From the NCBI RefSeq assembly GCF_002025665.1, contig NZ_CP018786.1, positions 1 through 64,000 of the forward strand: a DNA stretch of 64,000 bases, read 5' to 3'. How positions within the stretch are numbered: the first letter of the stretch is position 1; each line of letters begins with the position of its first letter. Shown here piece by piece: positions 27,320 through 36,429 of this stretch. This DNA is from Chryseobacterium indologenes (GTDB lineage Bacteria > Bacteroidota > Bacteroidia > Flavobacteriales > Weeksellaceae). The notes under the pieces are model-generated. The model was given only the letters and a program-made list of their open reading frames with translations. It made no database searches and had not been told where the DNA came from. The position numbers were made by a program, and so were the translations under genes.

Positions 27320-30300
27320 TTATTTTTCTACTCTGTTTCTTACTTTAGTGTGATAGAACACGTTTGGTTTTGTTCCGATCTCCTCTAGTAAATAATATCT
27401 TCTGTTAGATGCATATTGCTCTCTAATCGAAGAATCTTTATCATTCATGTCTCCAAATGTCATTGCTCCAGTAGAACAAGCTTTAGAACAAGCAGTCTGG
27501 AATTCTCCATCCTTCACTCTTCTTCCTTCTTTCTTAGCCTCAAGAATAGTATTCTGAGTCATTTGGATACACATTGAACATTTCTCCATTACCCCTCTAG
27601 TTCTTACAACTACATCCGGGTTAAGTACCATTCTTCCTAAATCGTTGTTCATGTTGAAATCGAACTTGTCATTTAGGTTATAAGTAAACCAGTTGAAACG
27701 TCTTACTTTGTACGGACAGTTGTTTGCACAATATCTGGTACCGATACATCTGTTGTAAGCCATATGGTTTTGACCTTGCTTACCGTGTGAAGTAGCCGCT
27801 ACCGGACATACAGTTTCACATGGAGCGTGGTTACAGTGCTGACACATTACTGGTTGGAAGATTACATCCGGGTTGTCTGCAGGGTGGTTTAATGCACCTC
27901 CGTCTCCGAAAGCAGTACCGTACAATTCTGGTACAGCCATTCCTTCTTTCAATCCTTCGTAAACTTCTACTTTCTGTCTTGAAGAGTAGTAACGGTCAAT
28001 TCTTAACCAGTACATATCTCTAGACATCCTTACTTCTTCTTTACCTACTACAGGAACGTTGTTTTCTGCCTGACAAGCAATGATACATGCTCCACAACCA
28101 GTACAAGAGTTCAAGTCAATAGATAAGTTAAAGTGAGGACCATCTGTATCATCAAAAGCATCCCAAAGGTCGATTTTTCTCGCTGGAAGTGCTCCGCTGA
28201 TCGTGTGGTATTCCAAAGGCTTGTTCCATCCTTTGTGCTCATCATCAAAAGCAACGTTAATGAATTCAGCTAAAGGAACTTCCTTCGCGATTTCATAACG
28301 ACCCATTAATGTATTTTGAAGCTGGATACCTGCGAACTCGTGATCTTCTCCTGTTTTTTCAATTTTAACACCTGAAAGAACAAGGTTAGAACCGTCAAAT
28401 AAAGGATAAGCATTTACACCAGTATCAGCAGTTGCTCCTGAGTTTTTCTTACCATAACCAAGTGCAAGACCTACAGATCCTTCAGCTTGTCCTGGTTGTA
28501 CGAATACAGGAACGTTTTCTATTTTAACTCCGTTTACAGTAAGGTTTACAATAGAACCATCTAGCTGCATTCTTGCGTTAAGATCGTTGTCAATTGCAAA
28601 TTTCTCTGCATCTTTAGGAGAAATTGTAAGGTAGTTATCCCAAGACATTCTTGTGATTGGGTCAGGTAACTCTTGTAACCAAGGGTTATTTGCCTGAGTA
28701 CCATCTCCCATTGAAGTCTTAGTGTATAATACTAATTCTAATTCAGAAGCTTTAAAGTTTCCTAGTTCAGCAACAGCCTGAGCAGCGTTTCCACCTGCAT
28801 AAGCAAGAGAAGTTGCATTCGTAGAAGCGTTGATACCGTTATACAATGCTTTGTTGAAAGAAGTACCACCTAAAAGAGAAGCAGAGCTTGCTTTTAAATA
28901 ATCGTAGTAGTTGTTTGCTGCATTGTTTTTACCATTCTTCCAAACCAATAGAGACTCTTCAATCTGTCTTGATTTGTAGATTTTCTGGATCGTAGGCTGC
29001 ATTAATGAATATACTCCAGTCTGTGGTTCGATATCTCCCCAAGACTCTAACCAGTTAGCTACCGGAATTACAGCTTTCGCTGCTTTGTACATTTCATTTT
29101 TCTTATCTGCTACAGCAACTACGTAAGGAACTTTTGATAAAGATTTTTTGAAATCTTCTCCTTTTGGATGAGAGTAGATAGGGTCTACGTTGTTTGTAAT
29201 TAATACACCAACTTGTCCACCGTTTACCCATCCTAAGAATTCCTGGTATTTAGCACCGTTGAATTCTTTAAGGAAGTTTGCCTTACCTGTGAAAGCTACT
29301 GAACCTAATTTTTGGTTGATTAAGTGTGCTAAAACCTGTGCTCCTTTAGAACCGTCAGCGAAAACAACAGCTTTGCTTCCTTTTGCTTTCAATTCGTTAG
29401 CAATTTCAGTTGCAGTCTTATCAGTAGTACCGCCACCTACGATTGCATTGTAAACTTCCACTAACGTTTTGTTTACAGCACTTGGTTTTAATCTGTATCT
29501 TGAGTCAGCATTAGCTCCAGTTAAAGACATGTTAGACTCCACCTGGATGTGTCTCAACATGCTTGCTCCTGGTTTTCTAGCTGCTGCATAAGAAGTCTCT
29601 AAGCTTGAAGCGTTATAATCTCCTAAGAAATCAGCCTGGAAAGAAACTACCAATTCAGAACCGTTAAGGTCATAAACAGGTAATGCTCTTTGTCCGAATA
29701 CTTCCTGAGCTGCATCTAATCCTGCAGAGTAAGGGAAAGCATCATAAGTTACTAATTCAGCTGTAGGATATTTAGCTTTGAATTCAGCGAATAACTTTTT
29801 GAAAGTTGGTGAAGCAAAAGAGTGTGATAAAACAACAATCTTTTTGCCTGACGCTTTAGCTTCTTCCAAACCTTTGATAACGAAACTGTCTACTTTATCG
29901 AAAGTTTCATCTTTACCGTCTAGTTTAGGCTGCTTTACTTTATCGTTATCATAAAGAGAAAGTACACTTGCCTGAGCTCTTGCGTTAGTTTTACCTAAAT
30001 CACCACCAGCCGGGTTTGGTTCAATTTTGATAGGTCTACCTTCACGGGTTTTTACTAAAACACTAGCAAAGTCGAAACCGTCAAAATATGTTGAAGCGTA
30101 ATAATTAGGGATTCCCGGAATAATGTCATGCGGTTTTACCACATAAGGAATCGTTTTGATTACCGGAGCTTCGCAGGCAGCTAATGTAACTGCTGCTGTA
30201 GAGAATCCTAGTAATTTAAGGAAATCTCTTCTTGAAGTACTTGATCCGTTTTTCTCAGCATCTCCAAGGAAATCTTCTACCGGAATTTCTTCCTGAAACT

Positions 30301-30379
30301 CTTTCTGAGCCAGCTTATTATTCAAAGCTGGATCTTTAAGTTCATGAATACTTCTGAATTGTATTTTGTTTGAAGCCAT
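27320..30379 (-). CDS. actB: Alternative complex III iron-sulfur subunit ActB
   Basis: A 1019-residue periplasm-facing subunit. The N-terminus has a Tat-type signal (SSTSRRDFLKLLGFSTAAVT) followed by LAAC, so it could be lipid-anchored. The large middle is a molybdopterin-oxidoreductase-like domain without the cofactor, as in all ActB. The C-terminal part carries four Fe-S sites: SCTGCGACIIACQAENNVPV, VMCQHCNHAPCETVCP, NRCIGTRYCANNCPYKVRRF, and the CSMCIQM / ACSKACSTGAMTFGD pair. It links the quinol-binding membrane subunits to the heme subunits. It sits between actA and actC. Confidence 0.95.
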   Translation of the reverse strand: MASNKIQFRSIHELKDPALNNKLAQKEFQEEIPVEDFLGDAEKNGSSTSRRDFLKLLGFSTAAVTLAACEAPVIKTIPYVVKPHDIIPGIPNYYASTYFDGFDFASVLVKTREGRPIKIEPNPAGGDLGKTNARAQASVLSLYDNDKVKQPKLDGKDETFDKVDSFVIKGLEEAKASGKKIVVLSHSFASPTFKKLFAEFKAKYPTAELVTYDAFPYSAGLDAAQEVFGQRALPVYDLNGSELVVSFQADFLGDYNASSLETSYAAARKPGASMLRHIQVESNMSLTGANADSRYRLKPSAVNKTLVEVYNAIVGGGTTDKTATEIANELKAKGSKAVVFADGSKGAQVLAHLINQKLGSVAFTGKANFLKEFNGAKYQEFLGWVNGGQVGVLITNNVDPIYSHPKGEDFKKSLSKVPYVVAVADKKNEMYKAAKAVIPVANWLESWGDIEPQTGVYSLMQPTIQKIYKSRQIEESLLVWKNGKNNAANNYYDYLKASSASLLGGTSFNKALYNGINASTNATSLAYAGGNAAQAVAELGNFKASELELVLYTKTSMGDGTQANNPWLQELPDPITRMSWDNYLTISPKDAEKFAIDNDLNARMQLDGSIVNLTVNGVKIENVPVFVQPGQAEGSVGLALGYGKKNSGATADTGVNAYPLFDGSNLVLSGVKIEKTGEDHEFAGIQLQNTLMGRYEIAKEVPLAEFINVAFDDEHKGWNKPLEYHTISGALPARKIDLWDAFDDTDGPHFNLSIDLNSCTGCGACIIACQAENNVPVVGKEEVRMSRDMYWLRIDRYYSSRQKVEVYEGLKEGMAVPELYGTAFGDGGALNHPADNPDVIFQPVMCQHCNHAPCETVCPVAATSHGKQGQNHMAYNRCIGTRYCANNCPYKVRRFNWFTYNLNDKFDFNMNNDLGRMVLNPDVVVRTRGVMEKCSMCIQMTQNTILEAKKEGRRVKDGEFQTACSKACSTGAMTFGDMNDKDSSIREQYASNRRYYLLEEIGTKPNVFYHTKVRNRVEK

Positions 30380-30402
30380 TTATACTTCTAATTTTTTAGT
30401 TA

Positions 30403-31761
30403 TTAATAATGACATTTACCACACTCAAGACCTCCAATTGCATCTACAGTGATCTTACCTCCATCTTGTGGATATTGTTTTTTCAACTTGTCATGTAGAT
30501 TTTTGAAGTACTCTTTATTATAACCGTTGTTCATATCAACTTCAGTCGTTCTGTGGCACTCGATACACCATCCCATAGTAAAGTCGTTTGCCATTTGAAC
30601 AACATTCATTGTATCAATTTTACCGTGACAAGCTTTACATACAACATCAATTTTGTTGTTAGGATTCTTTTTGTTGAAAGAATTGATGATCGCTTGTTCT
30701 CCAGCAATTACGTGCTGAGAGTGGTTGAAGTAAACGAAGTCTGGCATGTTGTGGATTCTTGTCCATTCAACCGGCTGTGTTTTTCCTGTGTACTGTTGTT
30801 TTGCAGGATCCCAACCTGTTGCAGCGTAGATCTTCTGGATTTCTCCGTCATAGAATGCCTTGTCTTTTCCTGGCTCCATGTAGTGATCTGCGTTGTATTC
30901 AGAAATTGTTCTGTGACAGTTCATACAAACGTTCATAGAAGGAATCTCAGATACTTTTCCGTATTTAGCACTAGAGTGACATAACTGACAGTCAATTTTC
31001 TGTTCTCCAGCGTGGATTTTGTGAGAGAAGTAGATAGGCTGCTCAGGTTTGTACCCTTTGTAAACCCCAATCCACATTAACCAGTTCCATACTCCGTAAG
31101 CGGCTAAAATAGCAAGGATTGCCAATAGACCTTTACCAATGAAGTGGAACTTCTCGTACATTTCACTGAAAGAACGAACTCTTGTTTCATTAAGTCCAGC
31201 TAAATCTTCAGACTGACCCAGTTTTACCAATTGTCTTAGTTTAACCAAGATCCAAACCAGTAAACCTGCGATCGCTAAAAGTGAAATGATGACAACGTTT
31301 GTTGTAGTTTTGTCTGCAGGAGCTGCCGCAGTAGCGTCAGTTGCAGGAGTTGCTTCCGGTTTTTTCTCCTCCGGAGCAGGAGGGTTAGTTGTGAAAGCTA
31401 AAATGTCGTCAATATCCTTATCTGTAAGATTTGGAAAGACCTGCATTTCAGTCTTGTTAAACTTTTCAAAAATCTCATTGGCGTATTTATCCCCAGAAGC
31501 TCTTAGAGCTTTGTTGTCTTTGATCCACTTGTGAAGCCAATCTTTGTCTACACCACCTTCTGTCTTTACTCGTTCTACAACCCCTTTTAGTGGTGGTCCT
31601 ACAACTTGTTTGTCCAGCGCGTGACATGCAGTACAATTCGCTTTGAAAAGTTTCTCTCCGTTTTTAGGATCGCCGTCTTGCCCGTAAAATGAAGCACTGG
31701 TTGATAGCAATAAGCCTATTGCGATCAACGTTTTTTTATAATGCTTTCTCCAACTAATCAT
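30403..31761 (-). CDS. actA: Alternative complex III multiheme cytochrome c subunit ActA, with an extra cytochrome domain
   Basis: A 452-residue first gene of the operon with six CxxCH heme sites. One sits near the N-terminus (NCTACHALDKQVVGPPL, C43-H47) in a small cytochrome c domain. It is followed by a Pro/Ala/Thr linker, a transmembrane helix (TNVVIISLLAIAGLLVWILV) and a second one, then the usual ActA five-heme part: CQLCHSS, CMNCHRT, CKACHGK, CIECHRT and CGKCHY at the C-terminus. The N-terminal cytochrome fused to the pentaheme core gives a six-heme chain. Start codon chosen for its signal helix (TLIAIGLLLSTSASFYG). Confidence 0.93.
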   Translation of the reverse strand: MISWRKHYKKTLIAIGLLLSTSASFYGQDGDPKNGEKLFKANCTACHALDKQVVGPPLKGVVERVKTEGGVDKDWLHKWIKDNKALRASGDKYANEIFEKFNKTEMQVFPNLTDKDIDDILAFTTNPPAPEEKKPEATPATDATAAAPADKTTTNVVIISLLAIAGLLVWILVKLRQLVKLGQSEDLAGLNETRVRSFSEMYEKFHFIGKGLLAILAILAAYGVWNWLMWIGVYKGYKPEQPIYFSHKIHAGEQKIDCQLCHSSAKYGKVSEIPSMNVCMNCHRTISEYNADHYMEPGKDKAFYDGEIQKIYAATGWDPAKQQYTGKTQPVEWTRIHNMPDFVYFNHSQHVIAGEQAIINSFNKKNPNNKIDVVCKACHGKIDTMNVVQMANDFTMGWCIECHRTTEVDMNNGYNKEYFKNLHDKLKKQYPQDGGKITVDAIGGLECGKCHY

Positions 31762-31808
31762 TTAAATTATCTTATGTTAGTAAATTATTGAACATTCAAT
31801 CAATTCCG

Positions 31809-31816
31809 CAAAAATA
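31809..31816 (-). promoter_or_regulatory. -7 element of the act operon
   Basis: Minus strand TATTTTTG (TAnnTTTG), 47 bases before the actA ATG. A TTAAAT lies about 20 bases further upstream. Confidence 0.5.
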
Positions 31817-31899
31817 ATATTTTTAACAGGAATTTAACGGTATATCGAAAAGGGAAAATATCATTTACGTTTAATTTGTATTGATTCTAAATAACCAGT

Positions 31900-31930
31900 T
31901 TGGTATAGTTTTTTAATTTGTATAAATTTG
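31900..31930 (+). promoter_or_regulatory. Promoter of the SPOR-domain gene
   Basis: TTG (31900-31902), 20 bases, then TAAATTTG (31923-31930), 15 bases before the ATG. It diverges from the act operon promoter. Confidence 0.6.
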
Positions 31931-31945
31931 CGGAAACAAGTTTAA

Positions 31946-32503
31946 ATGAGAAATCTAATCAAAATATTTTCGATATTATCATTATTTGGATTTTATAATA
32001 TTGAAGCACAACAAGTTGTTAAAAAGGATACCCTGTCAGGAACAGAGCTTGTTATGACAATGGATTCCAAAATAAATGCTGCTTTGGAAGGAATTGAAGG
32101 AAAGTGTGCGAAAGTTGCTCCAACAAATTCTCCTAAAGATTTCAGTAATAATGATAGTGGAATTTCTACAGGAATCAATACAAAACCGCCTAAGATCTTT
32201 GTGCCGAGCAGAGAACTTACGAATGCTGAAATCTGTAAGAAAAATCCTAGAATTTTAGGGTTCAAAATCCAGATTACAACGGTGAAAAGTAATGAGGAGG
32301 CTAATGAGGTGAAGTCTTATTTCAGAAAAAGATTCCCGAATCTGAAAGTAGAGACGGATGCTTCTTTAAGACCAAATTATAAGATTTTAGCTGGAAGTTA
32401 TTTCACAAAACAAAGTGCAGCCAGTGATCTTTCCAAAATCAGAGAATACTTTAAATCTGCAGTAGCAGTACAGTATAGAATTTTCTGTGCAGAAGCAAAA
32501 TAG
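31946..32503 (+). CDS. SPOR-domain exported protein
   Basis: A 185-residue protein with a signal peptide ending NIEAQ. The last 75 residues form a SPOR domain: FKIQITTVKSNEEANEVKSY, RKRFPNLKVETDASLRPN, KILAGSYFTKQSAASDLSKI and AVQYRIFCAE. SPOR domains bind peptidoglycan stripped of side chains, often at the division site. The middle region has a few Cys residues (GKCAKVA, ICKKNPR) that might form disulfides. It stands alone, with its own promoter and a terminator shared with the convergent gene. Confidence 0.88.
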   Translation: MRNLIKIFSILSLFGFYNIEAQQVVKKDTLSGTELVMTMDSKINAALEGIEGKCAKVAPTNSPKDFSNNDSGISTGINTKPPKIFVPSRELTNAEICKKNPRILGFKIQITTVKSNEEANEVKSYFRKRFPNLKVETDASLRPNYKILAGSYFTKQSAASDLSKIREYFKSAVAVQYRIFCAEAK

Positions 32504-32528
32504 GAAGAATTTATTTCAACATAAAAAA

Positions 32529-32560
32529 CAAAAAGCTGAGAAATTTTCTCAGCTTTTTTT
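32529..32560. terminator. Bidirectional terminator
   Basis: AAAAGCTGAGAAA and TTTTCTCAGCTTTT form a long perfect stem with no spare loop bases, flanked by A and T runs; it is shared by the SPOR gene and the convergent membrane protein gene. Confidence 0.88.
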
Positions 32561-33836
32561 ATTGATAATAATTTTCCATAAACCAGAAGAACTCTGCCAT
32601 TCTGAAGGTATTATTGACGATCAGATAGATAAACAATACAACCATTGTTAATGTTAAAAACGACAACATTTTAGGTGAAGATCTGTAGGCAAAAAAGAGC
32701 CATCCTAAAAGAAGAGGGTATACAAAAACAAAATGTCCTCCATAAATATAGGAAGTGTGAAGACCAAACCTCATTACACAATGGATAATGAGGTCAACTA
32801 AAAATGAAATGACGATAACCTGAACCCATTTGTTTTTAAAGTTTTTAAAATAACTCCAACTTATCAGGATTAATAATGTGCCGATGAAAAAGTAGGAAAG
32901 GGGCGATGAATAAACATCCATGTAAAGTCCTTTGAAATTAAACCCTTTCATATTATGTTTGTCAGACATAATAAATCCCGGGAAAAGAATATTGCCTCCG
33001 AAAAAGAATGAAAGAATCATATCCCATGTCGGCATAGATTCTACATTGGAAAACTTTTCATATTGCTGGTTGGTTTTTGAAAAGATATTCTGATATTTAA
33101 AATCAATTCTGTTCAGATAAAGCAGTACAAAACAGATAACAGCTATTGCCACTCTTAAAACTGCATTTCCGAATTTCTTCCAGTTGGTAAAAATGCCTTT
33201 CTCAAAAATAAGTGGAATGAAAACTTTTACAAAGTTGGTAATAGTAAGCCCTCCGATAGTAATTCCAGCCAGTGATAAAGCAGTAGCAGGCATTTTCTCT
33301 TCTTTCCTTAGTTTGATTGCCGCATAGTAGTTGTATAGCGATAGTAAAAATAAGGTGTAGGTAAAGTTCTCCGGAGTAAAAGACAAGATGATATTAGTGG
33401 AAAAAGCTCCAAAGAATAATATGATTAAAAGGCTTAGCCATAAAGGAAGCTGAATGATATTCTTTAAATATTTAAATACCTGAATAATATTTAATGTAAT
33501 GATAATATTACTGAGCCATGCCAACGTAAGTCTGAAGTTGGCATCCGTTTTTCCTCCTGAAATAAATAGCGAGAATTCTCTTATCCAGTTGAAAAAATAG
33601 TAGGATAGAGGATGTCTTTCAAAACTGCCTCCTGTCATAAGGATTGATTTATTATCAAAACTGAAGTAAGCATCCCACGGAATCCTGCTGTCAAAAATAA
33701 TCCTGTAATGAAGGGCAATATAAGATCCCAGAATTCCATAACAGACTATGAAAAACAGAAATACCGCCAACTCGGTATAGGTGGATGGGAAAACCAGTTT
33801 AAGAAAATTGATAAATTTTGTTTTGATAAAAGACAC
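32559..33836 (-). CDS. Polytopic membrane protein, glycosyltransferase-C-like topology
   Basis: A 425-residue membrane protein with 10-11 helices. A long first periplasmic loop holds SRIPWDAYFSFDNKSILMTG and GSFERHPLSYYFFNWIREFS, and later loops hold FGAFSTNIILSFTPENFTYT and NILFPGFIMSDKHNMKGFN. The layout, with acidic and aromatic residues in the first loop, recalls GT-C-type glycosyltransferases or a DUF6080-like family, but no catalytic motif can be named with confidence. It starts with GTG at 33836, ten bases or so after the expected transcription start. No partner genes suggest its substrate. Confidence 0.65.
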   Translation of the reverse strand: MSFIKTKFINFLKLVFPSTYTELAVFLFFIVCYGILGSYIALHYRIIFDSRIPWDAYFSFDNKSILMTGGSFERHPLSYYFFNWIREFSLFISGGKTDANFRLTLAWLSNIIITLNIIQVFKYLKNIIQLPLWLSLLIILFFGAFSTNIILSFTPENFTYTLFLLSLYNYYAAIKLRKEEKMPATALSLAGITIGGLTITNFVKVFIPLIFEKGIFTNWKKFGNAVLRVAIAVICFVLLYLNRIDFKYQNIFSKTNQQYEKFSNVESMPTWDMILSFFFGGNILFPGFIMSDKHNMKGFNFKGLYMDVYSSPLSYFFIGTLLILISWSYFKNFKNKWVQVIVISFLVDLIIHCVMRFGLHTSYIYGGHFVFVYPLLLGWLFFAYRSSPKMLSFLTLTMVVLFIYLIVNNTFRMAEFFWFMENYYQ

Positions 33837-33851
33837 GGGTCAAATTTTTTG

Positions 33852-33890
33852 CAAAAGTAAAATAAAAAAACCACCAAAATTGGTGGTTAT
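33852..33890 (-). promoter_or_regulatory. Promoter overlapping the previous gene's terminator
   Basis: Minus strand TACTTTTG at 33859-33852, 15 bases before the GTG start. AACCACCA-aaat-TGGTGGTT (33869-33888) directly upstream is the terminator of the T9SS gene at 33911-34726. Confidence 0.55.
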
Positions 33891-33910
33891 AAAAGTTTGT
33901 ATAAACGTTG

Positions 33911-34726
33911 TTATTGTTTGATTACTTTCTCGGTTTTGGAAGTTCCGTCTGAGAAGTCTACTTTTAATAGATAAACTCCTTTTGGAAGTGAAGAAATATC
34001 CAATCTTTCTGAAGTATTGTTGAGCAGAGATTTTCCACTTGCATCAATTACTGTGGCAGATTTGATTTTTTTATCTGTTTTAATATTGATTTCTCCTTTT
34101 GTAGGGTTTGGATAAATGTTTGTGAAGTCTTTTACTTTAGCATTGGCTTCCTGAGTAGCTAATGTAGCACTTGCTAAAACCTGTACATCATCTATAGAAA
34201 GGCTGTCTGCATCATTGGCAACATAATGGAATCTGAATTTAACATTGGCCTGCCCTGCATATGAGGCTAAGCTCACGGTAATCGCTAGTGTTTCATAATC
34301 AGTATATACTCCATAGTCTTCTTCAACCCATACCTGATTCCAGGTAGTTCCTCCATCTGTGGATACCTCGACTTTTAAATCTCCGTTAGGATTTGGATCA
34401 ACCATGTATTCGTATCCAATTTTAGCATTGAACTTTAGTACCGGACTTGTTGTCCCTACTAAACTGAAGGAAGGACTTGTTAAATGAGCATCCTGTGAAT
34501 CGGCAATCCATCCTATGCAAGCAGATTTTCCACCTGTGATATTGAATGTTGCTTGTCCGGTTGCATTAAATATGATAGTGGTAAATCCCCAAGGTCTTGA
34601 AGCCACATTTGTTCCGGTTGTCCATCCTGTTGGAGGAAATGTCGTACCCTGAAAAGTCTCTGTGAGAATCTGTGCATTTCCAAATACAAAAGAGATTAGG
34701 AAAAGGAATAGTAATTTTGTTTTCAT
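33911..34726 (-). CDS. T9SS type A secreted protein with an adhesin-like (choice-of-anchor J) domain
   Basis: A 271-residue secreted protein: signal peptide ending FGNAQ, a jelly-roll domain of about 170 residues (TFQGTTFPPTGWTTGTN, GGKSACIGWIADSQDAHLTS, VEVSTDGGTTWNQVWVEEDY, VKFRFHYVANDADSLSIDDV), then a C-terminal sorting domain with YPNPTKGEINIKT, SGKSLLN, LPKGVYLLKVDF and a final VIKQ. The domain is the choice-of-anchor J / MAM-like type seen in surface adhesins and protease partners. It would be exported by the Sec and type IX systems. A paralog lies at 47491-48312. Its binding target is unknown. Confidence 0.87.
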   Translation of the reverse strand: MKTKLLFLFLISFVFGNAQILTETFQGTTFPPTGWTTGTNVASRPWGFTTIIFNATGQATFNITGGKSACIGWIADSQDAHLTSPSFSLVGTTSPVLKFNAKIGYEYMVDPNPNGDLKVEVSTDGGTTWNQVWVEEDYGVYTDYETLAITVSLASYAGQANVKFRFHYVANDADSLSIDDVQVLASATLATQEANAKVKDFTNIYPNPTKGEINIKTDKKIKSATVIDASGKSLLNNTSERLDISSLPKGVYLLKVDFSDGTSKTEKVIKQ

Positions 34727-34812
34727 TTGGTTTACGTTTAAAGTTGTTAGTAAATGTAATAAAAAAATGAAAATAATTACATGTTTTTTGGTTTTTTATG
34801 AATATTTGTTAA

Positions 34813-36354
34813 TTACGAACTGCATGAAAGTGTGGAACATCCGGCAGTATCATCGTATCCAGACGGTCTTTTGGCGGAGAACTCAGGGTATATTTCCTGA
34901 TATGGATTTTCGAGGGCTTTAATGAGTTTTTCCAACATCTCTTTTTTGCCATTGCTGATCTCTTCAATACATTCGTAGAGAAGATAATTTCGGAGTATAA
35001 ATGTTGGATTTGTTTTTTCCATCATGGCTAAAGAGTCTTCTTCCGAAATGGTGTTTAAAGCTTTTCTTGCTTCATGACTTTTGATAAAACTATTTAGCTT
35101 TTCCAGCTTTACTTCATCCAGAATAATATAAGAGACATCTTTAAAATGTTCTGGTATGTTTGTGTTTTGGGTTATTTTTTTCAGTTGATTGAAAAACAAG
35201 GTGTAATCTAACTGAAGTTCCTGCATTAATCCCTGCCAATTGGTGAAAAATTCTTCATCATCCTTTTGAAGCTGATCAAAACCAAACTTTTTACAGAGCA
35301 TCTGGTCATGAGCTTCCCAAAAATAAGTTCCGAAATTATTTAAAGTATCTTCTAAAAACTTTTCGTTCTTGATTAATGGATGAAGAGCATTAGCAAGCTG
35401 CCAAAGATTCCACTGGGCGATCTGCCCCTGCTTTCCAAAGGCATATCTTCTTCCCGGAAGATCTGTTGTATTGGGTGTGAAATTCAAATCATATTCGTCC
35501 ATCATGGAATAAGGGCCGTAATCAATGGTTAATCCCAGAACTGACATATTATCTGTATTCATCACTCCATGTACAAAGCCTACTCTGAACCATTCAACCA
35601 TTAAGTTAGCCGTTCGGGTGCAGATGTTTTCAAAAAAGTCTCTGTATTTCTTACTGTCAGTGGATGTGATTTCCGGGTAATAGTTTTCAATGGTAAAGTC
35701 GGCAAGCTCCTGAAGATTGTTGTATTCTCTTTGGGCAGACATAAGTTCAAAATGACCGAAACGTAAAAAGCTTTCAGCAGTTCTGATAACCACTGCACCT
35801 TTTTCAAGCTGTGGATTTCCACTGTACATGATATCACGCATCACATCTTCGCCTGTAAAAGCCAGACTAAGTGCTCTTGTTGTAGGAATGCCTAGGTGAT
35901 ACATGGCTTCACTCATAAGATATTCGCGTACAGAAGATCTCAATACGGCTCTTCCGTCAGCATGTCTGGAATATGGAGTTGCTCCGGCTCCTTTCCATTG
36001 GATTTCGGTCTTTTTTCCTGCCTCATTGGTAATTTCACCAGCAAGAATAGCTCTTCCATCTCCAAGCTGTCCTGCCCAGTTTCCGAACTGATGCCCTGCA
36101 TACGCTGTGGCATAGGTTCGAACGTTTTCCGGAAGGTTATTTCCCACCAAAAAGTTCAGGTCTTTATCTTCATATTTTCCTAAGCCAATTTCCTTTGATA
36201 AAGCTTCGTTAAAAGCAATAAGTTCAGGTTTATCAAAGCCTGCAGGTTTAATGGTGGCGAATAAAACCTTTGGTGTGTTTCTCTGCATGGGATTGTTTGA
36301 AAAATCACCGGGAAAAGTTTCAATAAATGGTTGTCTGATACGTTCGATATTCAT
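34813..36354 (-). CDS. selO: Protein adenylyltransferase SelO (YdiU/UPF0061)
   Basis: SelO transfers AMP from ATP onto Ser, Thr or Tyr of target proteins and is a pseudokinase-fold enzyme. The 513-residue chain shows RNTPKVLFATIKPAGF, YAGHQFGNWAGQLGDGRAIL, WKGAGATPYSRHADGRAVLR, HGVMNTDNMSVLGLTIDYGP and the end GYDDTAGCSTLSCSS, whose Cys residues form the redox-sensitive disulfide known in E. coli SelO. No selenocysteine is used. It has its own -7 element, only about five bases before the ATG, so the mRNA may be nearly leaderless. A terminator separates it from the PBP1A operon. Confidence 0.93.
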   Translation of the reverse strand: MNIERIRQPFIETFPGDFSNNPMQRNTPKVLFATIKPAGFDKPELIAFNEALSKEIGLGKYEDKDLNFLVGNNLPENVRTYATAYAGHQFGNWAGQLGDGRAILAGEITNEAGKKTEIQWKGAGATPYSRHADGRAVLRSSVREYLMSEAMYHLGIPTTRALSLAFTGEDVMRDIMYSGNPQLEKGAVVIRTAESFLRFGHFELMSAQREYNNLQELADFTIENYYPEITSTDSKKYRDFFENICTRTANLMVEWFRVGFVHGVMNTDNMSVLGLTIDYGPYSMMDEYDLNFTPNTTDLPGRRYAFGKQGQIAQWNLWQLANALHPLIKNEKFLEDTLNNFGTYFWEAHDQMLCKKFGFDQLQKDDEEFFTNWQGLMQELQLDYTLFFNQLKKITQNTNIPEHFKDVSYIILDEVKLEKLNSFIKSHEARKALNTISEEDSLAMMEKTNPTFILRNYLLYECIEEISNGKKEMLEKLIKALENPYQEIYPEFSAKRPSGYDDTAGCSTLSCSS

Positions 36355-36358
36355 CCTT

Positions 36359-36366
36359 CAAAGGTA
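36359..36366 (-). promoter_or_regulatory. -7-like element of selO
   Basis: Minus strand TACCTTTG matches TAnnTTTG but lies only five bases before the selO ATG. Confidence 0.35.
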
Positions 36367-36379
36367 TTAATTATAAAAG

Positions 36380-36412
36380 AAAAGACCTTCCAAATTATTG
36401 AAAGGTCTTGTG
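36380..36412 (-). terminator. Terminator of the ricT-gldH-PBP1A operon
   Basis: Minus strand AAGACCTTTCAA and TTGGAAGGTCTTTT pair around a short loop, then a T-rich tail, 18 bases after the PBP1A stop. Confidence 0.75.
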
Positions 36413-36429
36413 TATTTCTAAAAGAGAAT

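Noticed and set aside
30553..30984. 143-residue plus-strand open frame rich in Cys
   Set aside because: It mirrors the heme motifs of actA on the other strand.
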